From Novimethylophilus sp036504375 (GTDB lineage Bacteria; Pseudomonadota; Gammaproteobacteria; Burkholderiales; Methylophilaceae): a stretch of 64,000 bases of DNA. Location of the stretch: assembly GCF_036504375.1 (NCBI RefSeq), contig NZ_DASXVH010000027.1, positions 84,117 through 148,116 of the forward strand, read 5' to 3'. The notes under the pieces are model-generated. The model had not been told where the DNA came from. It ran no database searches and saw only the letters and a program-made list of their open reading frames with translations. Positions 43,375-52,136 of the stretch are shown piece by piece. Each line of letters begins with the position of its first letter. Position 1 is the first letter of the stretch. A program made the translations under genes and the position numbers.

Positions 43375-45570
43375 TCAAACCTCCAGCGGATCGACCTCCA
43401 CACTCCACCTGAGCTTGCCTGCCAGCTTATGTTTGGCAAGCAGCGGTACCCAGCTCTGCAAAAAGCCCTGCAAAGCCGCCCGGCTTTCGGCCTGTATCAA
43501 TAAATGTGCGCGTTCCATGCCCTTGAGGCGGGCAAGGGCGGGGCGGACGGGGTCGTAGACGGTGACGCTGTGCGCGAAATTGTGAGCTTGATCGACAGCA
43601 TCGTTCAAAAAGTCACGCACCGGCTCGAAATGATTAGCCTCGGCGTGCAGCAGCGCCTGGAAACAATAGGGTGGAAAGCCCGCCATCTGCCGCTCATTGA
43701 GTAGTGTGGCGGCAAATTCGGCATAGTCGTGGCGCCTGAGCGCGTGGAATAGCGCGTGGTCCGGAAAAGCAGTCTGGATCAGCACCTGGCCGGGCTTGTC
43801 GGCACGGCCGGCGCGGCCCGCCACCTGCATCAGCTGCGCGAACAGGCGTTCGGCGGCGCGGAAGTCCGGGCTGAACAGCGCGCTGTCGGTATCCACCACG
43901 CCCACCAGCGTGAGATTGGGGAAATCGTGGCCCTTGGCCAGCATTTGCGTGCCGACCAGGATGTCCACGCGCTGGCCGTGCACTTCCGTCATCATGCCTT
44001 CCAGCGCGCCTTTGCGCCGGGTGCTGTCGCGGTCGACGCGCAGGATACGGGCTTCAGGGAACAGCTCGGCCAGCGTGGCCTCCAGCCGCTGGGTGCCCTG
44101 GCCTGCGGGGTGCAGGTCGGGATTGCCGCAGCTTGGGCATTGCAGCGGCATGCGTTCCTCGTGCCCGCAGTGGTGGCATTTGAGACGACGCTGGCGCAGA
44201 TGCACCACCAGCCGGCTGCTGCAGCGGTGGCAGGGCGCTACCCAGGCACAGGCCGAACACAACAATACCGGTGAGTAACCGCGACGGTTGATGAATAACA
44301 AACTCTGTTCACCACGTTCCAGCCGCTCGCGCAGCGCATTGATCAGCGCCGGGGTGAGGCCGTCGCGCAGCAGCGGGGTCTTGGCGTCGAGACAGACGAT
44401 GTCCGGCAATTGCGCCTGCGCCACCGCGCGCTGCGTGAGCGTCAGCAGCCGGTAGCGGCCGGCCTGGGCGTTGTGCCAGGTCTCCAGCGCCGGCGTGGCG
44501 GAGCCCAGCACCACGGGAATGCCCGCCTGCTTGGCGCGCATCACGGCCACATCGCGCGCCGAATAGCGCATGCCGTCCTGCTGCTTGTATGAGGCGTCGT
44601 GCTCCTCGTCGACCACGATCAGCTTCAGATGCGGGATCGGCGTGAATACCGACAGCCTGGTGCCGATGACGATGCGGGCGCGCCCGGATTCGGCCAGTCG
44701 CCAGTTGCGCAGCCGCTCGCCATCGCTCATCTGGCTGTGCAGCGCCACTATCGTCTCGCCGGGAAAACGGGCGCGGAAGCGGCCTTCCAGCTGCGGCGTG
44801 AGGTTGATTTCCGGCACCAGCACCAGCACCTGGGCGTTTTGTTGCTGCAGCGCTGCTTGCAGCAGGCGCATATAGACCTCAGTCTTGCCGCTGCCGGTAA
44901 TGCCGTACAACAGCCACACGCCAAAACCGTCCAGCTGCGCCCCGATGGCGTCCACGGCGGCCTGCTGGTCGGCATTGAGCGTCGGCGGCGGGACGGGCTG
45001 GAACGGGACGGGCGGGGGCAGGGGGGCATCCAGTTGCACCGCCTCGACCCAGCCCTTGGCCCGCAATACTTTGAACGCGCCGCGCCAGCCTGCCGCCAGT
45101 TGCGCCAGCGCCGCCTGGTCCAGCGCCTCGGCCTGCGCCAGCGCCAGCCACAATTTCCGTTGCAGCAGCGCCTGTTTGGGCAAGGCATCAATGCCGACAT
45201 GGCGGCCGCTATCGGTCAGCCGATAGCCGATCTGTATTTCCGGCAAAGCCGGCTTGACGTCGCGCAGCCGGCCCGGCAGCACCGACATCACCGCCTGCCC
45301 CACGGGATAGTGGTAATACTCCGCACAAAATCTGGCCAGCCGCATGGTTTCTACGGAGAGTGTGGGCTCACCATCGAATACAGCCAGCACCGGCTTCAGG
45401 CGCTCCTGCGCCATCTGCGACTGCTCTGGTTTCTCCAGCACGATGCCGGCGATCTGGCGCCGGCCGAACGGCACCAGCACGCGGCTGCCGACCTCGGCAT
45501 GCCTGCCGCCGTCGAGATAGTCGAATAGCGTCGCCAACGGGACGTCCAGCGCCACGCGCAAAATACTCAT
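43375..45570 (-). CDS. priA: Primosomal replication restart helicase PriA
   Basis: 731 residues. 3'-5' superfamily 2 helicase that reloads the replisome at stalled forks. Walker A in YGITGSGKTEVYMRLL (~225), DEEHDASYKQ (~320), and the zinc-binding cysteines in CSACAWVAPCHRCSS and CHHCGHEERMPLQCPSCG (~440-485). The N-terminal 3' DNA-binding domain begins MSILRVALDVPLATLFDY. Core gene bordering the second island. Confidence 0.97.
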   Translation of the reverse strand: MSILRVALDVPLATLFDYLDGGRHAEVGSRVLVPFGRRQIAGIVLEKPEQSQMAQERLKPVLAVFDGEPTLSVETMRLARFCAEYYHYPVGQAVMSVLPGRLRDVKPALPEIQIGYRLTDSGRHVGIDALPKQALLQRKLWLALAQAEALDQAALAQLAAGWRGAFKVLRAKGWVEAVQLDAPLPPPVPFQPVPPPTLNADQQAAVDAIGAQLDGFGVWLLYGITGSGKTEVYMRLLQAALQQQNAQVLVLVPEINLTPQLEGRFRARFPGETIVALHSQMSDGERLRNWRLAESGRARIVIGTRLSVFTPIPHLKLIVVDEEHDASYKQQDGMRYSARDVAVMRAKQAGIPVVLGSATPALETWHNAQAGRYRLLTLTQRAVAQAQLPDIVCLDAKTPLLRDGLTPALINALRERLERGEQSLLFINRRGYSPVLLCSACAWVAPCHRCSSRLVVHLRQRRLKCHHCGHEERMPLQCPSCGNPDLHPAGQGTQRLEATLAELFPEARILRVDRDSTRRKGALEGMMTEVHGQRVDILVGTQMLAKGHDFPNLTLVGVVDTDSALFSPDFRAAERLFAQLMQVAGRAGRADKPGQVLIQTAFPDHALFHALRRHDYAEFAATLLNERQMAGFPPYCFQALLHAEANHFEPVRDFLNDAVDQAHNFAHSVTVYDPVRPALARLKGMERAHLLIQAESRAALQGFLQSWVPLLAKHKLAGKLRWSVEVDPLEV

Positions 45571-45662
45571 AGGGTTGTCATCAAAAGGATAGGCCCGGGC
45601 GTTATAGCAATGCAGCGAGTGCAGGAAAACGTTAAAATACCGCTTTTTATATAAAACCCATC

Positions 45663-47321
45663 TTGAGAACGCATCTTACCGAATTGCTGGCCCAAGCGGC
45701 AAAAGCTGTCGCGCCCAGTCTGCAAGACGTCTCCATCCTCATCGAGCGCCCCAAAACCGCCCAGCACGGCGATTTCGCCACCAATCTGGCGCTGACGCTG
45801 GCCAAGCCGCTGCGCCAGAACCCGCGGGCGATCGCCGAGGCGTTGCTCAAGGCGCTGCCGCCTTCATCTTATATCGCCAGGACGGAAATCGCCGGCGCCG
45901 GTTTCATCAATTTCTTCATGGCGACGGACGCCATGACCGCGGTGGTACGGCAGATATTCGCCGAGGGCGAGCAATACGGCCGTAGCGCCACCGGCAAGGG
46001 CCACAAGGCGATGGTCGAGTTCGTTTCCGCCAACCCCACCGGCCCGCTGCATATCGGCCACGGGCGCGGTGCGGCGGTAGGCGACTGCCTGTGCCGCCTG
46101 CTCGCCGCAACCGGCTTGGATGTCACCCGCGAATTCTATTACAACGATGCCGGGGCGCAGATCGACAATCTGACGCTATCCGTGCAATTGCGCTGCAAGG
46201 GCCTCACGCCGGAAGACCCGGCGTGGCCGGAAGACGGCTATCGCGGCGATTACATCATCGACGTAGCCAATGCCTACATGGCAAAAGCAAAAATTGACGC
46301 CGAGGATCAACACGTCATCGGCGCCGGTGATCCCGAGGATACCGCTGCGATCCGTCATTTTGCCGTGGCTTACCTGCGCCGCGAGCAAGATCTCGACCTG
46401 CGCGCGTTCGGCGTGCGCTTCGACGTGTTCTCGCTGGAGTCCGCGCTCTACACCGACGGCAAGGTGGAGCGGACGGTACGGAAACTCGTTGCCAGCGGCC
46501 ACACCTACGAGCAGGACGATGCACTGTGGCTGCGGTCGACGGACTTCGGCGACGACAAGGACCGCGTGATGAAGAAGCGCGAGGGCGGTTATACCTATTT
46601 TGTACCCGACGTGGCCTATCACGTCGACAAATGGAACCGCGGCTTCGAGCGCGTCATCAACGAACAGGGCGCCGATCACCATAGCACGATCACCCGCGTG
46701 CGTGCCGGGCTGCAGGCGCTCGGCATCGGCATTCCCCAGGGCTGGCCGGACTACGTGCTGCACCAGATGGTGACGGTGATGCGCGGCGGCGAAGAAGTAA
46801 AAATTTCCAAACGCGCCGGCAGCTACGTCACGCTGCGCGACCTCATCGACGAAGTCGGCTGCGATGCCACGCGCTATTTTCTGGCCGCGCGCCGTGCCGA
46901 TTCGCAACTGGTGTTCGACATCGACCTGGCGCGTGCCCAGACCAACGACAACCCGGTGTACTACATCCAGTACGCCCATGCCCGCATTTGCAGCGTAATG
47001 GAACAATGGGGCGGCAATATCGACATGCTCCGGCATGCCGATCTCAGTCCGCTGACTACAGAACACGAACAGGCATTGCTGCAACGCCTGTCGGAATTTC
47101 CCGAAGTAGTGGAAAATGCGGCACGGGAACTCGCGCCTCACGTGGTGGCTTATTATCTCAAGGATCTTGCCGGTGATCTGCACAGCTATTACAACGCCCA
47201 GCAGTTCCTAGTAGCAAATGAATCATTGAAACTCGCACGCCTGGCTTTAATTCTGGCCACACGCCAGGTGCTGCGTTCCGGCCTCGATCTGCTTGGCGTT
47301 ACCGCGCCGGAGAAAATGTAA
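45663..47321 (+). CDS. argS: Arginyl-tRNA synthetase
   Basis: 552 residues, class I. HIGH motif as HIGHGRGAAVGD (~123), KMSKS equivalent KISKRAG (~380), and the C-terminal DALR anticodon-binding domain ending LLGVTAPEKM. The start is a TTG at 45663 (RTHLTELLAQAAK follows), with no in-frame ATG upstream before the priA promoter region; no strong ribosome-binding site is seen. The stop overlaps the next start by one base (TAATG). Confidence 0.96.
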   Translation: MRTHLTELLAQAAKAVAPSLQDVSILIERPKTAQHGDFATNLALTLAKPLRQNPRAIAEALLKALPPSSYIARTEIAGAGFINFFMATDAMTAVVRQIFAEGEQYGRSATGKGHKAMVEFVSANPTGPLHIGHGRGAAVGDCLCRLLAATGLDVTREFYYNDAGAQIDNLTLSVQLRCKGLTPEDPAWPEDGYRGDYIIDVANAYMAKAKIDAEDQHVIGAGDPEDTAAIRHFAVAYLRREQDLDLRAFGVRFDVFSLESALYTDGKVERTVRKLVASGHTYEQDDALWLRSTDFGDDKDRVMKKREGGYTYFVPDVAYHVDKWNRGFERVINEQGADHHSTITRVRAGLQALGIGIPQGWPDYVLHQMVTVMRGGEEVKISKRAGSYVTLRDLIDEVGCDATRYFLAARRADSQLVFDIDLARAQTNDNPVYYIQYAHARICSVMEQWGGNIDMLRHADLSPLTTEHEQALLQRLSEFPEVVENAARELAPHVVAYYLKDLAGDLHSYYNAQQFLVANESLKLARLALILATRQVLRSGLDLLGVTAPEKM

Positions 47322-47953
47322 TGAGCAAAGACTATAAACCAGCCCCCAAAACCAAATCCGCCGGAAACAGCCATCCGTTTTTTTCCGGGCTGCTGATCGG
47401 CTTGCTGCTCGGCATCGGGGCTTCGGTAGGCGTTGCGGTTTTCGTCAAGCACGGCGGCAGCGCATTCCAGGAAAAAGCTCATCCTGCGCCGGATATCGCC
47501 ACAAGCGAAAAGCCGACGAATAAGGAAACCAAGCAGGCGACGATACAACCTTCCGCAAATACCACCCAAGCCGCCCAACCAAAGAAGGAAGACCGCTTCA
47601 CTTTTTACGGCATCCTGACCGGCTCCGAATCGCCGGTCACCGAACAGGAGGTGAAGCAGGCCACCCAGCAGCAGCCGCAAGGCGCAGACAAACCTGCAGA
47701 CGAAAACTATTTCCTGCAGGTAGGCGCGTTCCAGACCGAGCAGGAAGCCGACAATGCCAAGGCCAAGCTGGCACTGATCGGGCTCGAAGCCGTGGTGCAG
47801 ACCGCCAACATCCCCGACAAGGGCGTGCTGCATCGCGTGCGTGTCGGCCCGCTGGCCAATCTCGACGAGATCAACAAGGCGCGCGCGGAGCTCGCGCGCA
47901 ACGGATTCAATGCCGACCTGATCAAGATTCACAACACTGTCCCCGACCAATAG
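47321..47953 (+). CDS. SPOR-domain membrane protein (FtsN/DedD-like)
   Basis: 210 residues. Short basic cytoplasmic N-terminus, one membrane segment (~25-47, FFSGLLIGLLLGIGASVGVAVFV), a low-complexity Lys/Gln/Pro linker, and a C-terminal SPOR domain (~128-205: FLQVGAFQTEQEADNAKAKL, HRVRVGPLANLDE). SPOR domains bind denuded peptidoglycan at the septum. It lies between argS and dsbA, a common betaproteobacterial order; often annotated FtsN-like. Confidence 0.9.
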   Translation: MSKDYKPAPKTKSAGNSHPFFSGLLIGLLLGIGASVGVAVFVKHGGSAFQEKAHPAPDIATSEKPTNKETKQATIQPSANTTQAAQPKKEDRFTFYGILTGSESPVTEQEVKQATQQQPQGADKPADENYFLQVGAFQTEQEADNAKAKLALIGLEAVVQTANIPDKGVLHRVRVGPLANLDEINKARAELARNGFNADLIKIHNTVPDQ

Positions 47954-47966
47954 CAAAGGAATTTAC

Positions 47967-48599
47967 ATGAAATCGTTCATCGCCGCCTTTCTGATGTTGC
48001 TGGCTACCACTGCCTGCGCGGAGCCCCAGCCGGGCATCGACTTTATGCAGACGCAGCAGGCCATCCCCACCGACAACCCCGCCAAGATCGAGATCGTGGA
48101 GCTGTTCTGGTATGGCTGCCCGCATTGCTACCAGCTGGAACCCACGCTTGCGGTCTGGGTGAAGAAACTGCCCAAGGATGTCGAATTCAAGCGCGTACCC
48201 GGCATCGCGCGCCCCGATTGGGCGCCGATGGCCAAGGCCTATTACGCGATGGAAATGCTGGGCGTCGCCGAGAAACTGCATGTCGCATTGTTCGATGCCG
48301 TGCATAAGCAACGCGCGCTCAGGCCCGACAACGATGCCGCGATTATCGACTGGATCACCAAGCAAGGCGGCCTCGACCGCAAAAAGGTGGAAGAAACCTA
48401 CAACTCGTTCTCGGTCAACACCAAAGTGATGCGTGCAGCACAGATGTTCCGCGCTTCCGGCGCGACCGGCGTGCCGTCGCTGATCGTCGAAGGCCGCTAC
48501 CTCACCTCCAGCACTTTGGCCGGCGGCAACGAGGAAGCGCTCAAGGTGGTGGAGTACCTGATCGACCGCGTGCGCCAGGAAAAAACCCAGAAACGCTAA
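47967..48599 (+). CDS. dsbA: Periplasmic thiol:disulfide interchange protein DsbA
   Basis: 210 residues. Sec signal peptide (MKSFIAAFLMLLATTACA), then a thioredoxin fold with the active site CPHC in FWYGCPHCYQLEP (~residues 52-55) and the cis-proline TGVPSLIV (~170). Oxidises cysteines of exported proteins and is recycled by DsbB (not in view). The cysteine near the signal cleavage site might instead be lipidated, but the lipobox is poor. Confidence 0.95.
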   Translation: MKSFIAAFLMLLATTACAEPQPGIDFMQTQQAIPTDNPAKIEIVELFWYGCPHCYQLEPTLAVWVKKLPKDVEFKRVPGIARPDWAPMAKAYYAMEMLGVAEKLHVALFDAVHKQRALRPDNDAAIIDWITKQGGLDRKKVEETYNSFSVNTKVMRAAQMFRASGATGVPSLIVEGRYLTSSTLAGGNEEALKVVEYLIDRVRQEKTQKR

Positions 48600-49405
48600 T
48601 GCGCGTTCAGCCATTTCCTTCCGAACCCGCCCTGGCCCGGCGGGTTTTTATTACCGGCGCCTCCAGCGGCATCGGCGCCGCACTGGCCCGCCACTATGGA
48701 GTTAAAGGCGCGCAGCTCGGCCTCGCCGGACGCGACCGCGCGCGGCTCGATGCGGTGGTGGCCGGCCTCGATTGCGATTGCAGCGCCTATATTCTGGATG
48801 TGCGCGACGCCGCTGCCTTGCAGCAGGCGGCGCAGGATTTCATCGATAAGTACGGACCACCCGATCTCGTCATCGCCAACGCCGGCGTCAGTCGCGGGAC
48901 TCTCACCGAACACGCTGAAGATCTGGCCGCGTTCCGCGCCATCCTGGACACCAACGTGCTGGGGCTGGTCCATACCTTTCAGCCGTTCATCAAAGCCATG
49001 AAAGAGCGGGGTGGAGGCGCCCTGGCCGGCATCGCCAGCGTCGCCGGTTTGCGCGGACTGCCCGGCGCCGGCGCCTATAGCGCCTCCAAGGCCGCCGCGA
49101 TCGCCTACCTGGAAGCGCTGCGCGTGGAGTTGGCCAGCTCCGGCATCGGCGTCATCACCATTTGCCCCGGCTACATCAAAACGCCGATGACGGATGTGAA
49201 TCCTTATCCGATGCCCTTCCTGATGGACGCAGACATCGCCGCCGCCAAAATGGCACATGCCATTGAAAAGAAACGCCGCTACGTTATCCTGCCTTGGCAG
49301 ATGGCGCTGGTAGGGCGGCTGATGAAACTGCTGCCTGCGCCGCTATGGGACCGGGCGATGAAAAAGGCTCCGCACAAGCCGCGTCCGGATTGGGATTGGC
49401 TGTGA
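48599..49405 (+). CDS. SDR-family oxidoreductase
   Basis: 268 residues. Classical short-chain dehydrogenase: cofactor motif TGASSGIG (~20-27), NAG motif VIANAGVS (~94), active-site serine in IASVAGL (~143) and YSASKAA (Tyr ~160, Lys ~164). The acidic/basic pattern after the first beta-strand (GRDRARLD) suggests NADP(H). Substrate unknown. The start overlaps the dsbA stop by one base (TAATG), so it is co-transcribed. Confidence 0.92.
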   Translation: MRVQPFPSEPALARRVFITGASSGIGAALARHYGVKGAQLGLAGRDRARLDAVVAGLDCDCSAYILDVRDAAALQQAAQDFIDKYGPPDLVIANAGVSRGTLTEHAEDLAAFRAILDTNVLGLVHTFQPFIKAMKERGGGALAGIASVAGLRGLPGAGAYSASKAAAIAYLEALRVELASSGIGVITICPGYIKTPMTDVNPYPMPFLMDADIAAAKMAHAIEKKRRYVILPWQMALVGRLMKLLPAPLWDRAMKKAPHKPRPDWDWL

Positions 49406-49451
49406 TCCGGTTTTGCCGGGCGGGTGGATATGCAGCCTGGAATAATGGCGT

Positions 49452-50225
49452 TTAAGCCGGATTGAAAAACCCGCTACCGATCAATTCTTCCGCCAGCGCG
49501 TTGTAATCCTTGGCCCCCTGGCCATGCGGTGCGAAGGTAAACACGTCGCGCCCGTGCACCGGGCTTTCCGCCAGGCTGACGGTTTCGGCGATGCGCGTCT
49601 CGCACAAATCCTTGCCGTAGTGTTCGCGCAGCTTGTCGTAGATGTCATATGACAGCCTCCGCCGCGAATCGAAGCGCGTGACCACGATGCGGCGGTCGAT
49701 ACGTTTGCCGAGCGGCTTCTCCAGTACGCGCAGCGCGGCGTCCAGCCGGTTGACGCCCTGCATCGACAGATAATCGGCCGACACCGGGATCAGCAGGCGC
49801 TGCGCGGCAAATACCGCATTCAGCGACAATACGCCCAGCATCGGCGAGCAGTCGATCACCACCGGAATCATTTCGTCCGGCAGCAGTTCCTGCGTCAAGC
49901 CGCGTTTTAACTGGCTGGTGATGTTGGGGTTGCGCCCGTACAGAGAATCGACCTTGAACAACTCCATGTGCGCCGGAATGATGTGCGCGCCGCTGGGCAG
50001 TTCGCGCATCAGTTGCGACAGCGGCTTGTTTTCGCTGTAGAAAGCATAGACGGTGTCGGAACTGGGCAGGGACTTGATGCCGCAGGATAGCGTCAGGTGC
50101 GACTGAGGGTCGAGGTCTATGCCCAGCGGGAATCGCCCGCGCTGCGCCAGTGCAGCGAGAAGATTGAGGCTGGTGGTGGTCTTGCCGACCCCGCCCTTCT
50201 GGTTGAACACTGCGACAACTGACAT
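49452..50225 (-). CDS. ParA-family ATPase (second ParA, unlinked to parB)
   Basis: 257 residues. Deviant Walker A KGGVGKTT in VAVFNQKGGVGKTTTSLNLL (~10-17), Walker A' VVIDCSPMLG (~120) and the late VTRFDSRRRLS. Longer and divergent from the chromosomal ParA encoded at 61.6-62.4 kb. It follows glmS by 10 bp in the same direction. No ParB partner is adjacent; it may position another cargo or act in cell envelope or chromosome organisation. Function not assigned. Confidence 0.88.
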   Translation of the reverse strand: MSVVAVFNQKGGVGKTTTSLNLLAALAQRGRFPLGIDLDPQSHLTLSCGIKSLPSSDTVYAFYSENKPLSQLMRELPSGAHIIPAHMELFKVDSLYGRNPNITSQLKRGLTQELLPDEMIPVVIDCSPMLGVLSLNAVFAAQRLLIPVSADYLSMQGVNRLDAALRVLEKPLGKRIDRRIVVTRFDSRRRLSYDIYDKLREHYGKDLCETRIAETVSLAESPVHGRDVFTFAPHGQGAKDYNALAEELIGSGFFNPA

Positions 50226-50235
50226 TGGGCCGGCC

Positions 50236-52065
50236 CTATTCTACGGTGACTGATTTTGCCAGATTACGCGGCTTATCCACATCGGTGCCGCGAATCAGTG
50301 CGGTGTGGTAAGCCAGCAACTGTACGGGAATGGCGTGCACCACCGGCGACAACACGCCTACGTGGCGCGGGGTGCGGATCACGTGTATGCCTTGTTGCTC
50401 GCCGAAATGGCTGTCGAGATCGGCGAACACGAACAGCTCGCCTCCACGGGCATGCACTTCCTGCATATTGGATTTCACTTTTTCCAGCAGCGCATCGTTA
50501 GGGGCGATCACCACCACCGGCATCTCCTGGTCCACCAATGCCAAGGGGCCGTGTTTCAACTCGCCGGCGGGATAGGCTTCGGCGTGGATATAAGAGGTTT
50601 CCTTCAGCTTCAGCGCGCCTTCCAGCGCAATCGGGTAATGCACGCCGCGCCCCAGGAACAGCGCGTGCGACTTCTCGGCAAAGCGCTCCGCCCACAGCTG
50701 GATTTGCGGTTCCAGGTTCAGTGCATGCTGCACGCTGCCCGGCAGATGGCGCAGCGCGTCCAGGTATTCCGCTTCTTTCGCAACGTCGATACGGCCGCGC
50801 AGCTTGGCGATAACGACGCACAGGATGAACAGTGCGACCAGTTGCGTGGTGAACGCCTTGGTCGACGCCACGCCTATCTCGGCGCCGGCCCGCGTGTAGA
50901 ACACCATGCGGCTGGCACGAGGGATCGCGCTTTCGCGTACATTGCAGATCGACAGCGTGGCTTGTTGGCCCAGCGCTACCGCGTACTTGAGTGCTTCCAT
51001 CGTATCCAGCGTTTCGCCGGACTGTGATAGCGTCACCACCAGGTATTTGGGATTGGTTGCCACTTCGCGGTAGCGATATTCGCTGGCTATCTCGACATTG
51101 GCGGGGATACCGGCGATGGATTCCAGCCAGTAGCGCGCAACCATCGCCGCGTAGTAGCTGGTGCCGCAAGCCAGTATCTGGATGCCTTCGATATCCTTCA
51201 GGATCTGTTCTGCATTCGAGCCGAACGCGGCCGGAGAAAAGCCTTCCTCGATCACCTGATCGATGGTGTCCGAGATGGCTTTGGGCTGCTCGTGAATTTC
51301 CTTCTGCATGAAATGGCTGTATGGGCCGAGCTCCAGCGAAGCAATCGACACATCCGACAAATGTACCTCCCGCTCCGCCGCCTCGCCGTTGTGATCGACG
51401 ATACGCAGGCCGTCGCGTTGCAGCTCGGCGATATCGCCTTCTTCCAGGAAGATCACGCGCCGCGTCGCAGCGAGCAGCGCGGAAACGTCGGAAGCCACGT
51501 AGTGCGCGCCTTCTCCCAACCCGATCAGCAGCGGACAGCCCATCCTGGCGCACACCAGGCGCTCCGGCTGGTCCGCCGCCATCACCGCGATCGCATAGGC
51601 GCCCTGCAGCTGGCTCAACGCTTGGCCGACCGCTTTGAATAAATCGCGCGATTGCAGGTAATGATAATGCACCAGGTGGGCGATGACTTCGGTATCGGTC
51701 TGCGATTCGAATGCATAGCCCAGTGCCTGCAGCCGGGCGCGTTCCCTGTCATGGTTTTCGATGATGCCGTTGTGCACCACGGCGATCAGGTCGCCCGATA
51801 CATGCGGATGGGCATTGGGTTCGGTAACGCCGCCATGCGTGGCCCAACGGGTATGGCCGATGCCGAGATGCGCAGACAGGTGCGCTTCGCCGATAGCGCG
51901 TTCCATTTCCGCTACGCGGCCGATCTTGCGCACACGGCGGATGCCGCCGTCCATCAGTACCGCCACCCCGGCTGAATCATAGCCGCGATATTCCAGCCTT
52001 TTCAGTCCATCAACAAGAATTGGAACGACATCGTTCCCTGCAATAGCACCGACAATTCCGCACAT
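50236..52065 (-). CDS. glmS: Glucosamine-fructose-6-phosphate aminotransferase (isomerizing)
   Basis: 609 residues, full length. Makes glucosamine-6-phosphate from fructose-6-phosphate and glutamine, the entry to peptidoglycan and LPS precursors. N-terminal Ntn cysteine in MCGIVGAIAG, HTRWATHGGVTEPNAHP (~88); two SIS domains (ACGTSYYAAM, LSQSGETLDTMEAL, FLGRGVHYPIALEGALKLKE) and the C-terminal LAKSVTVE. It follows glmU by 71 bp; no glmS ribozyme is expected or seen. Confidence 0.98.
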   Translation of the reverse strand: MCGIVGAIAGNDVVPILVDGLKRLEYRGYDSAGVAVLMDGGIRRVRKIGRVAEMERAIGEAHLSAHLGIGHTRWATHGGVTEPNAHPHVSGDLIAVVHNGIIENHDRERARLQALGYAFESQTDTEVIAHLVHYHYLQSRDLFKAVGQALSQLQGAYAIAVMAADQPERLVCARMGCPLLIGLGEGAHYVASDVSALLAATRRVIFLEEGDIAELQRDGLRIVDHNGEAAEREVHLSDVSIASLELGPYSHFMQKEIHEQPKAISDTIDQVIEEGFSPAAFGSNAEQILKDIEGIQILACGTSYYAAMVARYWLESIAGIPANVEIASEYRYREVATNPKYLVVTLSQSGETLDTMEALKYAVALGQQATLSICNVRESAIPRASRMVFYTRAGAEIGVASTKAFTTQLVALFILCVVIAKLRGRIDVAKEAEYLDALRHLPGSVQHALNLEPQIQLWAERFAEKSHALFLGRGVHYPIALEGALKLKETSYIHAEAYPAGELKHGPLALVDQEMPVVVIAPNDALLEKVKSNMQEVHARGGELFVFADLDSHFGEQQGIHVIRTPRHVGVLSPVVHAIPVQLLAYHTALIRGTDVDKPRNLAKSVTVE

Positions 52066-52136
52066 GGTTATAACCCGCCGAGTAATGAAAAATGAATGAT
52101 GTAAGCTGTCTGCAGCATATTACCCGCCGCCATCTT

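Noticed and set aside
43323..43439. Upstream extension of the PLD-helicase into the priA 3' end
   Set aside because: The added 39 residues are antisense-free but overlap priA and precede the conserved MPRIFDNIDQRL start seen in this family.
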